Positions 35,822-44,429 are shown, counted from the stretch's first letter. The stretch is DNA of 64,000 nucleotides from Romboutsia lituseburensis DSM 797 (GCF_900103615.1 NZ_FNGW01000003.1:460705-524704), one strand, 5' to 3'. Notes: generated from the letters alone by a model not told the origin. Made by a program: numbers and translations.

Positions 35822-36571
35822 TTATCCAAATCTACCTGTTATATAATCTTCTGTTCTAGAGTCTTTTGGATTCGTAAATATAGTTTTAGTATCATCAAAT
35901 TCAACTAATTCTCCGCTTAAAAAAAATGCTGTTTTATCAGAAATACGTGCTGCTTGTTGCATATTATGAGTTACTATAACAATTGTATATTTTCCCTTCA
36001 TTTCTTGTATAAGTTCTTCTACTTTTAATGTTGATATTGGATCAAGTGCAGATGTTGGTTCATCCATAAGTATAACTTCTGGTTTCATGGCTATAGCTCT
36101 AGCTATGCATATTCGTTGTTGTTGGCCTCCTGATAGTCCAAGAGCTGATGTTCTTAGTCTATCTTTAACTTCATTCCATATAGCTGCATCTTCTAGACTT
36201 TCTTGTACTATTTTATCTAATGTAGTTTTATCTTTTATACCATGTACTTTTGGTCCATATGCTACATTATCATATATACTCATTGGGAATGGATTTGGTT
36301 TTTGAAATACCATTCCCACTTTAGTCCTAAGCTTTATAACATCATCACTTTTGTAAATATCTTCTCCATCAATCTTTATCTCACCTTTTATCTTTACATT
36401 ATCTATTAAATCATTCATTCTATTTAATGTTCTTAAAAATGTAGATTTTCCACATCCTGATGGACCTATAAATGCTGTTACCTCATTTTCATCTATATCT
36501 ATATCTATCCCCTTTAAAGCTTTATTATCACCGTAATATAATTCTAAATTTTTAACACTAATTTTAGACAT
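35822..36571 (-). CDS. pstB: Phosphate ABC transporter ATPase PstB
   Basis: A 249-residue ATPase of the high-affinity phosphate importer. Walker A is GPSGCGKST (residues ~36-44), followed by the PstB-specific [11 protein letters not shown]. The ABC signature is LSGGQQQR, Walker B is [13 protein letters not shown], and the switch is [31 protein letters not shown] is diagnostic of PstB. It is fourth in the operon, 12 bp after pstA. Confidence 0.98.
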   Translation of the reverse strand: MSKISVKNLELYYGDNKALKGIDIDIDENEVTAFIGPSGCGKSTFLRTLNRMNDLIDNVKIKGEIKIDGEDIYKSDDVIKLRTKVGMVFQKPNPFPMSIYDNVAYGPKVHGIKDKTTLDKIVQESLEDAAIWNEVKDRLRTSALGLSGGQQQRICIARAIAMKPEVILMDEPTSALDPISTLKVEELIQEMKGKYTIVIVTHNMQQAARISDKTAFFLSGELVEFDDTKTIFTNPKDSRTEDYITGRFG

Positions 36572-36583
36572 ATTGCACCTCTT

Positions 36584-37408
36584 TTAATAATTAGCTTTAT
36601 TAAATTTCTTAGTTATTAATTTAGCTAAAGTATTCAAAATTAATATTATAACTATCAAAACAATACCTATTGCTGCTGCTTCTTGTATATTTCCTTTTTC
36701 TTTTGTTACTAAATAAGCTTGAACTGTTAATGTTCTTGCACTTTCAAATATGCTCGTTGGCATTTTTGCTACTGTTCCAGCCGTAAGTAGTATTGCTGCT
36801 GATTCGCCAATTACTCTTCCTATTGATAATATAAGACCAGAAAGTATTCCTGGTGTGGCACTTGGAACTATTATTTTGTATAGTGTTTGAAATTTAGTAG
36901 CTCCAAGTCCTAATGATGCTTCTCTATAACTTTTAGGGACTGTTTTTAATGACTCTTCTGTTGTACGTATTATTAATGGTAATATTATTATTGAAACAGT
37001 TAATGACCCTGATATTATAGAGTAATTAAGACCTAATACTACTACAAAAAATATTCCTCCGAACAATCCATATACTATAGATGGTATTCCTGCTAAACTT
37101 TCAGTTGCAAATCTTATTATTTTTACTACTTTACCTTGTTTGGCATATTCTTGTAAATACACTGCAGCCAATACGCCTATAGGAGTTGCTATAAAGATAG
37201 ATAAGACTATTGTATATAAAGTAGCTACAATCATAGGTAAAATTCCACCTTGCCCACTAGCTGAGTAATCACTAAGTAAAAACGCTGGTGTTATCAATCC
37301 TATGCCATTTATAAATATAAATCCAACTATTATAACTAGAACTGCTACTGTAAATATTGCACATAGATATACTAATGTATTTAAAATATTATCCTTTATT
37401 TGTCTCAT
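36584..37408 (-). CDS. pstA: Phosphate ABC transporter permease PstA
   Basis: A 274-residue inner permease with six helices. The coupling-helix EAA loop reads YREASLGLGATKFQTLYKIIVPSA, and TESLAGIPSIVYGLFGG is the family's conserved TM3 region. It forms the channel with PstC. Only one base separates it from the pstC stop, so its translation probably depends on re-initiation; the ribosome site (AGGCAGG) is weak. Confidence 0.97.
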   Translation of the reverse strand: MRQIKDNILNTLVYLCAIFTVAVLVIIVGFIFINGIGLITPAFLLSDYSASGQGGILPMIVATLYTIVLSIFIATPIGVLAAVYLQEYAKQGKVVKIIRFATESLAGIPSIVYGLFGGIFFVVVLGLNYSIISGSLTVSIIILPLIIRTTEESLKTVPKSYREASLGLGATKFQTLYKIIVPSATPGILSGLILSIGRVIGESAAILLTAGTVAKMPTSIFESARTLTVQAYLVTKEKGNIQEAAAIGIVLIVIILILNTLAKLITKKFNKANY

Positions 37409-37409
37409 A

Positions 37410-38318
37410 TTATTTGCCTGCCTTATTTGAGATTTTAGTTAAAATTAAATTTAGTATTAATATAAACATGAATAAAACAACACCTGTTGCAAATAGCATT
37501 TCTTGATGTGTTCCAAATGCATATCCCATTTCTAGCGCTATATTCGTTGTAAGCAGCCTTACACTATCCATAATAGATTTAGGTATAACAGGTGAATTAC
37601 CTGCTACTAATATTACGGCCATTGTTTCTCCTATCGCTCTTCCAACTCCAAGTACAACCGCAGCTAATATACCTGATCTTGCGGCTGGAAGTATAACCTT
37701 AAAAGTTGTTTCTGTTTTTGATGCTCCAAGTGCTAGCGAACCTTCTTTATATACTTTTGGAACTGCTTTGATAGCAGTTTCTGAAATAGTAATTATAGTT
37801 GGTAACATCATTACTGACAACACAATGATTACTGCAAATAAACTTTGTCCTTTTGGTAGTTTAAAAATTTTTTGTATATTAGGAACAATAAATGCAACTC
37901 CAAAAACCCCATATAACACTGAAGGAATACCTGCTAATAACTCAACCGCTGGTGAAATAAGCTTACTAATTCCTTTCGGGGCTACTTCTACTATAAACGT
38001 TGCTGTTAGTATACCTATAGGTGCACCTATTATAAGAGAACCTATAGTTGCATATAAAGAACCTAATATCATAGGTAGTATCCCAAATTTATCATTGCTT
38101 GGTACCCACTCTGTTCCAAATAAAAATTCAGATAAAGAATACCCTTTTATAATAAAAGGTGTCAAGCCTTTATAAAATACAAATCCTATAATTAAAAGTA
38201 AGCTAAGTACAGCAATTAAGGCACTGATTAAAAATATCTTTTCTGTTACAAATTCAACTATATATTTATTTTTATTACTACTATCTTTAGAGTTGGTTAA
38301 TTGATTATTACCTGCCAT
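37410..38318 (-). CDS. pstC: Phosphate ABC transporter permease PstC
   Basis: A 302-residue permease, six main helices plus the extra N-terminal helix typical of PstC. Conserved blocks are VELLAGIPSVLYGVFGV and the EAA loop YKEGSLALGASKTETTFKVILPAA. TTGGAGGTTATCATC places the ATG at 38318; an upstream in-frame TTG would lie on the ribosome site itself and is rejected. It is separated from pstS by an intercistronic hairpin that should lower its level relative to PstS. Confidence 0.97.
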   Translation of the reverse strand: MAGNNQLTNSKDSSNKNKYIVEFVTEKIFLISALIAVLSLLLIIGFVFYKGLTPFIIKGYSLSEFLFGTEWVPSNDKFGILPMILGSLYATIGSLIIGAPIGILTATFIVEVAPKGISKLISPAVELLAGIPSVLYGVFGVAFIVPNIQKIFKLPKGQSLFAVIIVLSVMMLPTIITISETAIKAVPKVYKEGSLALGASKTETTFKVILPAARSGILAAVVLGVGRAIGETMAVILVAGNSPVIPKSIMDSVRLLTTNIALEMGYAFGTHQEMLFATGVVLFMFILILNLILTKISNKAGK

Positions 38319-38334
38319 GATGATAACCTCCAAA

Positions 38335-38373
38335 CAAAAAATCTCTCTCCCTAAATAAAGAGAGAGATTTTTT
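38335..38373 (-). terminator. Attenuating hairpin between pstS and pstC
   Basis: AAAAAATCTCTCT and AGAGAGATTTTTT form a strong stem followed by T residues on the minus strand, in the 67 bp between pstS and pstC. A partial terminator here would let the binding protein be made in excess over the permease. Confidence 0.8.
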
Positions 38374-38385
38374 GATCTAAATGAA

Positions 38386-39210
38386 TTATTTGATTTTTAT
38401 TAGACCATTTTCTTCAACTATTTTTTGTCCCTCTTCACTTAATATAAAATCTATGAATTTTTTAGATTGCTCAGTTTCTTTCTCTTCTTTATATACTAAT
38501 AAAAACGGTCTTGAAATTTTATACTTTCCATCTAATACATTTTTTGCATTAGGCTCTATACTATCTACATTTAAAGAATTTATGCTATCGTCTATATACT
38601 CAAATGAGATAAATCCTATTGCATTTTCATTAGTTGTTACAGTAGATTTTATGTTACCTGAACCATCTCCTATTTGAGCCTCTTTCGTAAGTTCTTCTGA
38701 CTTATATCCAACTATTTCTTGAAATGCATCACGAGTTCCTGATCCATCTTCTCTACTTACCACAACTATTGGAGCGTCTTTTCCTCCAACATCTTTCCAG
38801 TTTGTTATTTTTCCAGTATATATGTCTTTTATTTGAGCTATTGTAAGGTTATTAACAGCATTTGCTTTATTAGTTATAACTGATATACCATCATAAGCTA
38901 TTTCTACTTCTTTAAGCCCAGCATTTTTTTCTTCTTCTTTTAAGTCACGAGATGACATTCCTACTTGTACTGTTCCATTTATAGCATCCTTTATTCCTGC
39001 CGACGATCCAAGTTGATTTACTTCTACATTTATATCGCTATTTGATTTTTTAAAAGACTCTGCCTCTTTCTCTATAAGTGGACCTACAGAAGTTGATCCA
39101 GATATAGTTACACTACTACCCATCTGCTCTTTAGATTTTCCACACCCTACTGCCATTGTAAGTACTAACAGTATGTTAAGAAATACAACTAATAACTTTT
39201 TACTTTTCAT
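38386..39210 (-). CDS. pstS: Phosphate-binding lipoprotein PstS
   Basis: A 274-residue periplasmic-type binding protein anchored by a lipid. The signal peptide ends in the lipobox LTMAVGC (Cys ~23). Phosphate-binding segments are ISGSTSVGPLIEKEAESF, the SSAGIKDAING helix start, GMSSRDLK and SREDGSGTRDAFQEIVG. It delivers phosphate to PstCA. First gene of the operon with TGATGGAGGATTAAC before the ATG. No TTAACA-type Pho box was found in its promoter region, unlike the Na/Pi cotransporter gene. Confidence 0.97.
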   Translation of the reverse strand: MKSKKLLVVFLNILLVLTMAVGCGKSKEQMGSSVTISGSTSVGPLIEKEAESFKKSNSDINVEVNQLGSSAGIKDAINGTVQVGMSSRDLKEEEKNAGLKEVEIAYDGISVITNKANAVNNLTIAQIKDIYTGKITNWKDVGGKDAPIVVVSREDGSGTRDAFQEIVGYKSEELTKEAQIGDGSGNIKSTVTTNENAIGFISFEYIDDSINSLNVDSIEPNAKNVLDGKYKISRPFLLVYKEEKETEQSKKFIDFILSEEGQKIVEENGLIKIK

Positions 39211-39325
39211 GTTAATCCTCCATCATAGTTTAAATTTCAATTTGTTTTATTATGCCACTACTACCCTAATTTTATTAATAAAGTAAAATTTATATAAATA
39301 CTGCTTAAATAAATAGTTACAAAAT

Positions 39326-39361
39326 AAAAAGTAACAAACTTTTTAAATTTTGTTACTTTTT
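39326..39361. terminator. Symmetric hairpin upstream of pstS
   Basis: AAAAAGTAACAAA and TTTGTTACTTTTT form a perfect 13-bp stem with a 10-nt loop and A/T runs on both sides. It could insulate the two divergent units or act as a protein site, since its arms contain GTAACA. Confidence 0.45.
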
Positions 39362-39528
39362 TAGTTTAAATTTATTACTTTTCTATCTAACTTTTACAGC
39401 TTGCTTAAGTATGAATTAACTCTTCATTTGTAAAAAACGTGCATTTTACTGTATTTGTAATAAATTTACAGTATAATTTTTCTACACTTATCTATCCTTG
39501 AAATTTCAACTATTGTGCATATTAAAAT

Positions 39529-39545
39529 TGTAACTATTTTGTTAC
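39529..39545 (+). promoter_or_regulatory. WalR-like box upstream of the SH3-3D gene
   Basis: TGTAAC-TATTT-TGTTAC matches TGTWAH-N5-TGTWAH exactly and ends 28 bp before the -35 element, where an activator would bind. Confidence 0.65.
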
Positions 39546-39573
39546 CATTTTTAATTTTTATTTAGATTTACTG

Positions 39574-39602
39574 TTTACAAACTCAAAAATATGTATTAAG
39601 AT
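39574..39602 (+). promoter_or_regulatory. Promoter of the SH3-3D gene
   Basis: TTTACA (39574-39579), 17-bp spacer, TAAGAT (39597-39602). The same TTTACA -35 is used by the other WalR-box wall gene. Confidence 0.7.
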
Positions 39603-39620
39603 TAATTACAAGCTCAACAA

Positions 39621-39637
39621 GTTACAAAAAAGTAACA
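39621..39637 (-). promoter_or_regulatory. Second WalR-like box, leader position
   Basis: Minus strand TGTTAC-TTTTT-TGTAAC, inside the probable transcribed leader of the SH3-3D gene and opposite in orientation to the upstream box. Confidence 0.5.
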
Positions 39638-39716
39638 AATTTTTTAAAAATGACTAATAAAAAACTAAACGGTTAATAATATATAATTTTTATTTAAAAT
39701 TGGAGGAGATTACTAT

Positions 39717-40637
39717 ATGAGTATGAATAAAAAATTGAGGAAATCATTAATAATAACTTTAGGATTGACGATAGGTGGATTTTACGCAACTACTAATAGT
39801 ATATATGCAGCACAAAATGAAATGGTAAATGCTGATAGTCTAAATATCAGAAAAGGTCCTTCTATACAATATGAAACTGTAGGCTCTTTACAAAAAGGTA
39901 GTGTAATAGAAATATTAGAAACTAAAGATGGATGGAACAAAATTAAACTTTCTGAAGAAAAAGAAGGTTGGGTAAGCTCAGACTTTACAGTTAAAGAAAA
40001 AGGTAGCGTAACTGCTAGCAAGTTAAATATAAGAAAAGGTCCTTCTACTGAGAATGATAAAATAGGCTCTTTAGAAAAAGGAAAAACTATAGAAATATTA
40101 GAAACAGAAAATAACTGGTTTAAAATAAAGTTAGAAGATGAAAAATCAGAAGACAAAAAAGAAAATAAAAAGATAGAAGAATTCGGTTGGGTATCTTCAG
40201 AACATATATTCACTGAATCTCAAAAGATAAAAGAAGAAAAACAAAAGGCTTTAGATGCACAAAATATAGTTAAAAATAATACTATTGTTTCTAATGTATC
40301 ATCTAATCAAAGTTCAGATACTTCATCTAATACAAATTCTAATGAAGAAAATACATCTTCATCAACTAATGGTAGAACTTTAACTGTAAATGCAAGTGCA
40401 TATTCAGGGCATACTATAACTGCTACAGGGACAACACCTAAGTGGGGTACAATAGCTGTTGATCCATCTATAATACCTTACGGAACTAAAGTATATATAC
40501 CTATGTTTGACAAAGTGTTTATCGCTGAAGACTGCGGTGGAGCTATAAAAGGAAATAAAATAGATATATTTATGAATAGTGAGCAAGAATGTGTAAACTT
40601 TGGAAGAAAAAATATAGAAATAAAAATATTAGGATAA
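39717..40637 (+). CDS. Secreted SH3b and 3D-domain wall protein
   Basis: A 306-residue exported protein. A signal peptide ends near IYAA (residue ~33). Two SH3b domains follow (LNIRKGPS..YETVGSL and LNIRKGPSTENDKIGSL, residues ~38-165), then a Ser/Thr/Asn-rich linker. The C-terminal 3D domain holds the three conserved aspartates (AVDPSIIPYGT, AEDCGGAIKGNKIDIF), the fold of RpfB/Sps-type lytic transglycosylases such as YabE/YuiC. It likely cleaves or remodels glycan strands. GGAGGAGATTACTAT precedes the ATG. WalR-like boxes indicate shared control with the NlpC/P60 enzyme. Confidence 0.93.
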   Translation: MSMNKKLRKSLIITLGLTIGGFYATTNSIYAAQNEMVNADSLNIRKGPSIQYETVGSLQKGSVIEILETKDGWNKIKLSEEKEGWVSSDFTVKEKGSVTASKLNIRKGPSTENDKIGSLEKGKTIEILETENNWFKIKLEDEKSEDKKENKKIEEFGWVSSEHIFTESQKIKEEKQKALDAQNIVKNNTIVSNVSSNQSSDTSSNTNSNEENTSSSTNGRTLTVNASAYSGHTITATGTTPKWGTIAVDPSIIPYGTKVYIPMFDKVFIAEDCGGAIKGNKIDIFMNSEQECVNFGRKNIEIKILG

Positions 40638-40722
40638 AGTTGGTATATTAGTATATTAATTCGCCAATTTCTATTCAAAATAATATACTATTGATTAAAT
40701 TTCAATAGCATATTATTGTACT

Positions 40723-40761
40723 AAAAAAGGAGTTGTAAAAAATTTACAACTCCTTTTTTTA
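40723..40761. terminator. Bidirectional terminator
   Basis: A perfect 17-bp stem (AAAAAAGGAGTTGTAAA and complement) with a 3-nt loop between the SH3-3D gene (+) and the NifX-like gene (-). Confidence 0.85.
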
Positions 40762-40763
40762 TT

Positions 40764-41135
40764 TTAATGATGAGAGCAGCCATCATGGTTGCAAGAATGA
40801 TTTGCAGGAAACTCATTTAATTTATTTTCTTTTAGCATTTGTAAATTTGATGATACGTTACCTTCGCAAGCTCTATAAACTTTTATTCCCATAGAGTTTA
40901 ATTTCATTATAGCCCCTTGTCCTATTCCACCAACTATAACTGCATCAACAGTTTCACCTGATAAAGCTTTTATTGGCTGACACTTTCCATGTTCATGTCC
41001 TAAATCACCATTTCCTATTGATCTAACTTCATTATTATCTAAGTCACATATAACAAACATTGGAGCTGATCCAAAATGATTAAATGGAACGCTTTCCATT
41101 CCTTTGTTTTCTTGTACTGGTATACATACTTTCAT
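40764..41135 (-). CDS. NifB/NifX-like cofactor-binding protein
   Basis: A 123-residue protein of the dinitrogenase iron-molybdenum cofactor (NifX/NafY/NifB-C) family. Markers are MKVCIPVQENKGMESVPFNHFGSAPMFVICD and the loop EHGKCQPIKALSGETVDAVIVGGIGQGAIMKL. A metal-binding tail NHSCNHDGCSHH ends it. Outside nitrogen fixers such proteins accompany iron-sulfur or metal homeostasis. One base separates it from the ArsR gene, so they form an operon with probable metal-responsive control. Confidence 0.92.
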   Translation of the reverse strand: MKVCIPVQENKGMESVPFNHFGSAPMFVICDLDNNEVRSIGNGDLGHEHGKCQPIKALSGETVDAVIVGGIGQGAIMKLNSMGIKVYRACEGNVSSNLQMLKENKLNEFPANHSCNHDGCSHH

Positions 41136-41136
41136 T

Positions 41137-41517
41137 TTATATTTCCTCCTCTAATCTTTTTTTACAACATTTTTTCATAGATTTACAATTTGTTTTGCAA
41201 TCTAATATATTAAATTCTTGTATATCAAATTTTTCCTTATAATCTTGTAAATCTTCATTAATTAAAGATCCTAAAAAATCCTTGGATTTTTGAAATAATT
41301 CTTTGTTTATATGGTATATAACATAGTATCCATCTTTATATCCAGTTATTAGATTATTTTGCTTTAAGACCTTTATATGTTGAGAAACTGCAGCTTCTGA
41401 TATATTAACATGTTTTGCTATCCCTTTTGCGCATACGTTTTTATGGGCTAAAAGTAAAAGTATCTTTACTCTAGTTTCATCACCCATTGATTTAAATACA
41501 TTTACTATGTCTTTCAT
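41137..41517 (-). CDS. ArsR-family regulator with Cys-rich tail
   Basis: A 126-residue repressor-type winged helix (KSMGDETRVKILLLLAHKNVCAKGIAKHVNISEAAVSQHIKVLKQ). The C-terminus is Cys-rich (ILDCKTNCKSMKKCCKKR), a plausible sensor of a soft metal or iron-sulfur state; a Cys also lies in the DNA-binding domain (NVCAKG). GAGGTGAAC sets the ATG at 41517, as an in-frame GTG upstream overlaps the ribosome site. It is co-transcribed with the NifX-like gene and likely autorepresses through the palindrome at 41532. Confidence 0.9.
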   Translation of the reverse strand: MKDIVNVFKSMGDETRVKILLLLAHKNVCAKGIAKHVNISEAAVSQHIKVLKQNNLITGYKDGYYVIYHINKELFQKSKDFLGSLINEDLQDYKEKFDIQEFNILDCKTNCKSMKKCCKKRLEEEI

Positions 41518-41531
41518 GTTCACCTCTTAAC

Positions 41532-41553
41532 TAATTAAGTAATTACTTAATTA
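41532..41553 (-). promoter_or_regulatory. ArsR-type operator palindrome
   Basis: A perfect 22-bp palindrome (TAATTAAGT-AATT-ACTTAATTA) 15 bp upstream of the regulator ATG, where an ArsR dimer would block transcription. Confidence 0.75.
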
Positions 41554-41764
41554 AATTGTAGTCCTATCGTGTTTATATGTCAAGAGTAGTTTTATAAATC
41601 TATGATTTTATGAAGATATAAAAAGTCATTTCACAATCTAATGAATAATTATACTTAATGCAATAACAGTATCTACTCACATTATTTGATTTAAGTATGC
41701 AGGAACACCTATTACTTTTATTTTAAATTATTTATTAGAATAAAATAGTAATTGCATATATAAA

Positions 41765-41799
41765 AAGCTATCTTAAAATAATTCATTTTAAGATAGCTT
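41765..41799 (-). terminator. Terminator-like hairpin with no clear gene
   Basis: AAGCTATCTTAAAAT and ATTTTAAGATAGCTT form a perfect 15-bp stem with a T run only on the minus-strand side. No intact gene lies just upstream; the next is 220 bp away. Confidence 0.6.
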
Positions 41800-42023
41800 G
41801 TCCCCTTAACACCAAACCCTCACCTATTCTAAACTAACATCTGGTAGTAAATTTTAAATTGTACACTTGTTATACCTAAAAATCTTTTTAGGATTTAAAT
41901 TAAATTGTATTCGGCTAAATTTTAATAGTTTTGTATCACCGTTAATACTGTCCAAGTTTTAGAAATTTAACCTAATTTCCAAAGGTTGTTAATGTTCACT
42001 TTTAGATAGGCTACTCACTTATA
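41800..42023 (-). other. Gene-free stretch, possible decayed gene
   Basis: About 220 bp between the terminator-like hairpin and the DIP1984 gene. The DNA is less A+T-rich than other spacers. On the minus strand it yields several protein-like fragments (for example ISKTWTVLTVIQNY and LNPKKIFRYNKCT) broken by stops in different frames. A decayed gene is possible; no parent family was recognised. Confidence 0.35.
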
Positions 42024-42479
42024 TTATATTAATTCTGTTAACCAGTTTTTCTCTTGAATCTTTATATCTAACTCTCTATATTTTTTTGAAAGTAAATCAC
42101 ATTCTTTCTGTAACTCTGAAACATTTATTGTAGATATAAACTTTACTTCTGATTGGCTATATCTATCTATTCTTATACTAGCTTCTTCTATTACAGATAT
42201 TAATATGTTTCTTTTTCTTTTTATACTATCTCTAGTGCAAATTGCATCAGCTAGTGTCGTATTTCCTTCAAATCTGGTTTCATTATTTGTTTTATTTATT
42301 CTTTTTATTAACTCTTCTAATTCTTTGAGTATTGATTTTAATTCATTTAATAGTTCTATTGGGTTTTCAGAAGCAATTTCACCTTCTTGAACCTTAGCAT
42401 TACTAGTTATACGATTTTTTAACTCATATGTTTTATTTTGGTAGTCAGATCTTATTATAAGAGCTTGTGCTAATTTCAT
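42024..42479 (-). CDS. DIP1984-family protein
   Basis: A 151-residue, largely coiled-coil protein. The family pattern is clear: LAQALIIRSDYQNKTYELKNRI, NAKVQEGE, a second helix ending LIKRINKTNNETRF, RDSIKRKRNIL, SEVKFISTINVSELQKECDLLSKKYRELD and a final IQEKNWLTEL. The family is widespread but has no assigned function. ATAGGAGATAAAGT precedes the ATG. Monocistronic as far as visible. Confidence 0.9.
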   Translation of the reverse strand: MKLAQALIIRSDYQNKTYELKNRITSNAKVQEGEIASENPIELLNELKSILKELEELIKRINKTNNETRFEGNTTLADAICTRDSIKRKRNILISVIEEASIRIDRYSQSEVKFISTINVSELQKECDLLSKKYRELDIKIQEKNWLTELI

Positions 42480-42582
42480 ACTTTATCTCCTATGTTAAAT
42501 TTATATATTTAAACTATTTTTACATTAATTAATATATATTAATTAATGTATGTTTTCAAGTTATTTTAACATTTATTAGTAA

Positions 42583-42822
42583 TTATACATAATTAATTTC
42601 TCTGCAATATAAAACATACCAAAAACGAACTTTTTTAACTTCAGTTTCATATGTTGTATTTTTTAACTTAAAGATAATTGATTTATTTTTACCTAAAAAA
42701 GATATATTGTTAATAAATTCAACATTTTTTATACCTTGATCATTTATAATAGTTTCTCTTATTTCACTTTCTGTTGGATACGTATCTATATTATATAGCT
42801 CAATATAAAATCCTTTTTTCAC
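42583..42822 (-). CDS. Hypothetical protein, 79 residues
   Basis: Not recognised. A small soluble protein (FYIELYNIDTYPTESEIRET) that might form a ferredoxin-like alpha/beta fold with two beta-strand pairs. The start is GTG at 42822 behind AGGGGGGAATACTTT. It lies between DIP1984 and a membrane hypothetical on the same strand, with no terminator seen between it and the latter, so the two may be co-transcribed. Confidence 0.55.
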   Translation of the reverse strand: MKKGFYIELYNIDTYPTESEIRETIINDQGIKNVEFINNISFLGKNKSIIFKLKNTTYETEVKKVRFWYVLYCREINYV

Positions 42823-42880
42823 AAAGTATTCCCCCCTTTTAGTATTTAAATTTTATAATAAGTAATCATTAATTATATAT

Positions 42881-43336
42881 TTAATAATGCATTTTTAGCA
42901 TCATCCTTTCTAATATCTTTCTACATATCTTTACTGTAACTATTATGACAATAGAAAATGAAATAGCTTCTATTGAATTATCCAAAAATTTAAGATTGAT
43001 TAATTCATTTATTAAGAAATAGTAACACAATAGAACGAATAATGTAAAATTCAAATTTAGTAGAACACTTACTAGTTTTTGAATATTCCCATACCTAAAT
43101 CTATTTTTAGATATAATTAATGTTTTGCTAGAGTTTTTTGTATCCTTAATAAAATCTAGAATACCATATTTTATAATAATGCATATTGATAAACTTATTA
43201 TAAATGATATATGATACACAAATGTTAAAAATAAAGATGTGACTATTATGAATAAAAAAACTACACTACTTGTTACAACTTTAAAAATTTTTCGACCAAA
43301 TAAAGTTAATAAACCAATTCCCAGTATTAGTTCCAT
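42881..43336 (-). CDS. Hypothetical membrane protein, 151 residues
   Basis: Not recognised. Four hydrophobic segments (residues ~1-12, 20-58, 88-112 and 120-140) with a basic loop (DTKNSSKTLIISKNRFRYGN) between the second and third. AAGAAAGGAACTTTGTT precedes the ATG. A membrane protein by composition, without family motifs. Probably co-transcribed with the downstream 79-residue gene. Confidence 0.55.
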   Translation of the reverse strand: MELILGIGLLTLFGRKIFKVVTSSVVFLFIIVTSLFLTFVYHISFIISLSICIIIKYGILDFIKDTKNSSKTLIISKNRFRYGNIQKLVSVLLNLNFTLFVLLCYYFLINELINLKFLDNSIEAISFSIVIIVTVKICRKILERMMLKMHY

Positions 43337-43595
43337 AACAAAGTTCCTTTCTTAAATTATATTTATAGTAATATTATTTCTGCATTTAGATAATAATTTC
43401 TTTAACTAAAATTATATCCTTCAATAAAAAATAAATTCATTAAAGTATATTTCATTTTATATTATATCATTTTAACTGAAGGCTCTGTGAAATAATTATA
43501 TTACAATTATGTATAGGGGAAAGAGATTTTAAGTACAATTTTAATTAAAATAAAACTTCTTAAATATTTGATAAATAAGCATTACAACTTAATAG
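43337..43595. other. Intergenic stretch, no gene seen
   Basis: A+T-rich DNA upstream of the membrane hypothetical. It must hold that gene's promoter, but no near-consensus pair stood out and no ORF is supported. Confidence 0.45.
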
Positions 43596-43641
43596 AATGA
43601 AAAATACAGTACAATAATTTATTTGTACTGTATTTTTCATT
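43596..43641 (-). terminator. Terminator of the DUF3786 gene
   Basis: A perfect 19-bp stem (AATGAAAAATACAGTACAA and complement) with an 8-nt loop after the stop at 43676. It shares the AAAATACAGTA core with the terminators at 15689 and 44395. Confidence 0.85.
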
Positions 43642-43675
43642 ATAAAAACCATTATTATTACAATTTTATATTTGT

Positions 43676-44293
43676 TTAATTCCCACTTATTGATATTAAT
43701 TTATTTGATACACACATACCTACACCAATTATAGTTTCTATATGCATCAAATGCTGTAAAGATGGTTCAAATAATATAGTAGCATTAGGTGATATTTCAT
43801 CATCACCTTCCCATACAGCTATGCAAATATTAACTTTAGGAAGTACTTTAAATTCATACCCTTTATCACCAAATTTGATATATGATCCACCTAATTTTAA
43901 TGCACTTTGTTCAAATATATTTATATTTTTTCCGAATTTCTTTATAAGTTCTAATATAGAAGCTTTATAAAATGCAGGGTAAAACAATGCTCCTCCATTT
44001 GGTATCTCCTTTAAACTTACCCATTTATTAGTATTAATTATTTTTTCTGCTGAGTATGTAAGATAATTTAAAATAATTATGGCATCTGAAATTTCAGGTA
44101 CCTTACCATCTTTTTTTCTATATATAGTTTCACTATCAAAGTCTAATACATAGTCCTTTTCAAAAAATGGAACTATATATTGTCTTTTATCAGTATAATA
44201 TTTAACATTTAACCTACGTTCTACATCTGTAGGATTTAACTGTTTCAACTTATTCCATTCACTATCATATGCAACTTTATAATTACTTTTCAT
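43676..44293 (-). CDS. DUF3786-domain protein
   Basis: A 205-residue soluble protein. The DUF3786 pattern is seen: LKQLNPTDVERRLNVKY, YIVPFFEKDYVLDFDS, DAIIILNYLTYSAEKIINTNKWVSLKEIPNGGALFYPAFY and VCIAVWEGDDEISPNATILFEPSLQHLMHIETIIGVG (short blocks quoted). In other anaerobes this domain occurs beside corrinoid or iron-sulfur proteins, suggesting a role in anaerobic C1 metabolism, but no function is established. AAAGGGGGAATATGAT precedes the ATG. Confidence 0.85.
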   Translation of the reverse strand: MKSNYKVAYDSEWNKLKQLNPTDVERRLNVKYYTDKRQYIVPFFEKDYVLDFDSETIYRKKDGKVPEISDAIIILNYLTYSAEKIINTNKWVSLKEIPNGGALFYPAFYKASILELIKKFGKNINIFEQSALKLGGSYIKFGDKGYEFKVLPKVNICIAVWEGDDEISPNATILFEPSLQHLMHIETIIGVGMCVSNKLISISGN

Positions 44294-44394
44294 ATCATAT
44301 TCCCCCTTTATAGTATATATTTAATTATAACTATTTTTAATAACCTACTAGTACAATTTTATTAAAATTTTCTAAATATAATAAAACTAATAAT

Positions 44395-44429
44395 AAAAAA
44401 TACAGTACGAATTTCATACTGTATTTTTT
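44395..44429 (-). terminator. Terminator of the exonuclease gene
   Basis: AAAAAATACAGTA and TACTGTATTTTTT around a 9-nt loop, after the stop at 44458. Confidence 0.8.

Larger units (their letters stand above)
39211..39716. other. Divergent regulatory region, pstS and SH3-3D gene
   Basis: A 506-bp, very A+T-rich interval between divergent genes. It holds a hairpin at 39326-39361, a loose inverted repeat (TTTACTGTA/TTTACAGTA) near 39453-39475, the WalR-like boxes and promoter of the plus-strand gene, and the pstS leader. No ORF with ribosome site seen. Confidence 0.6.
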
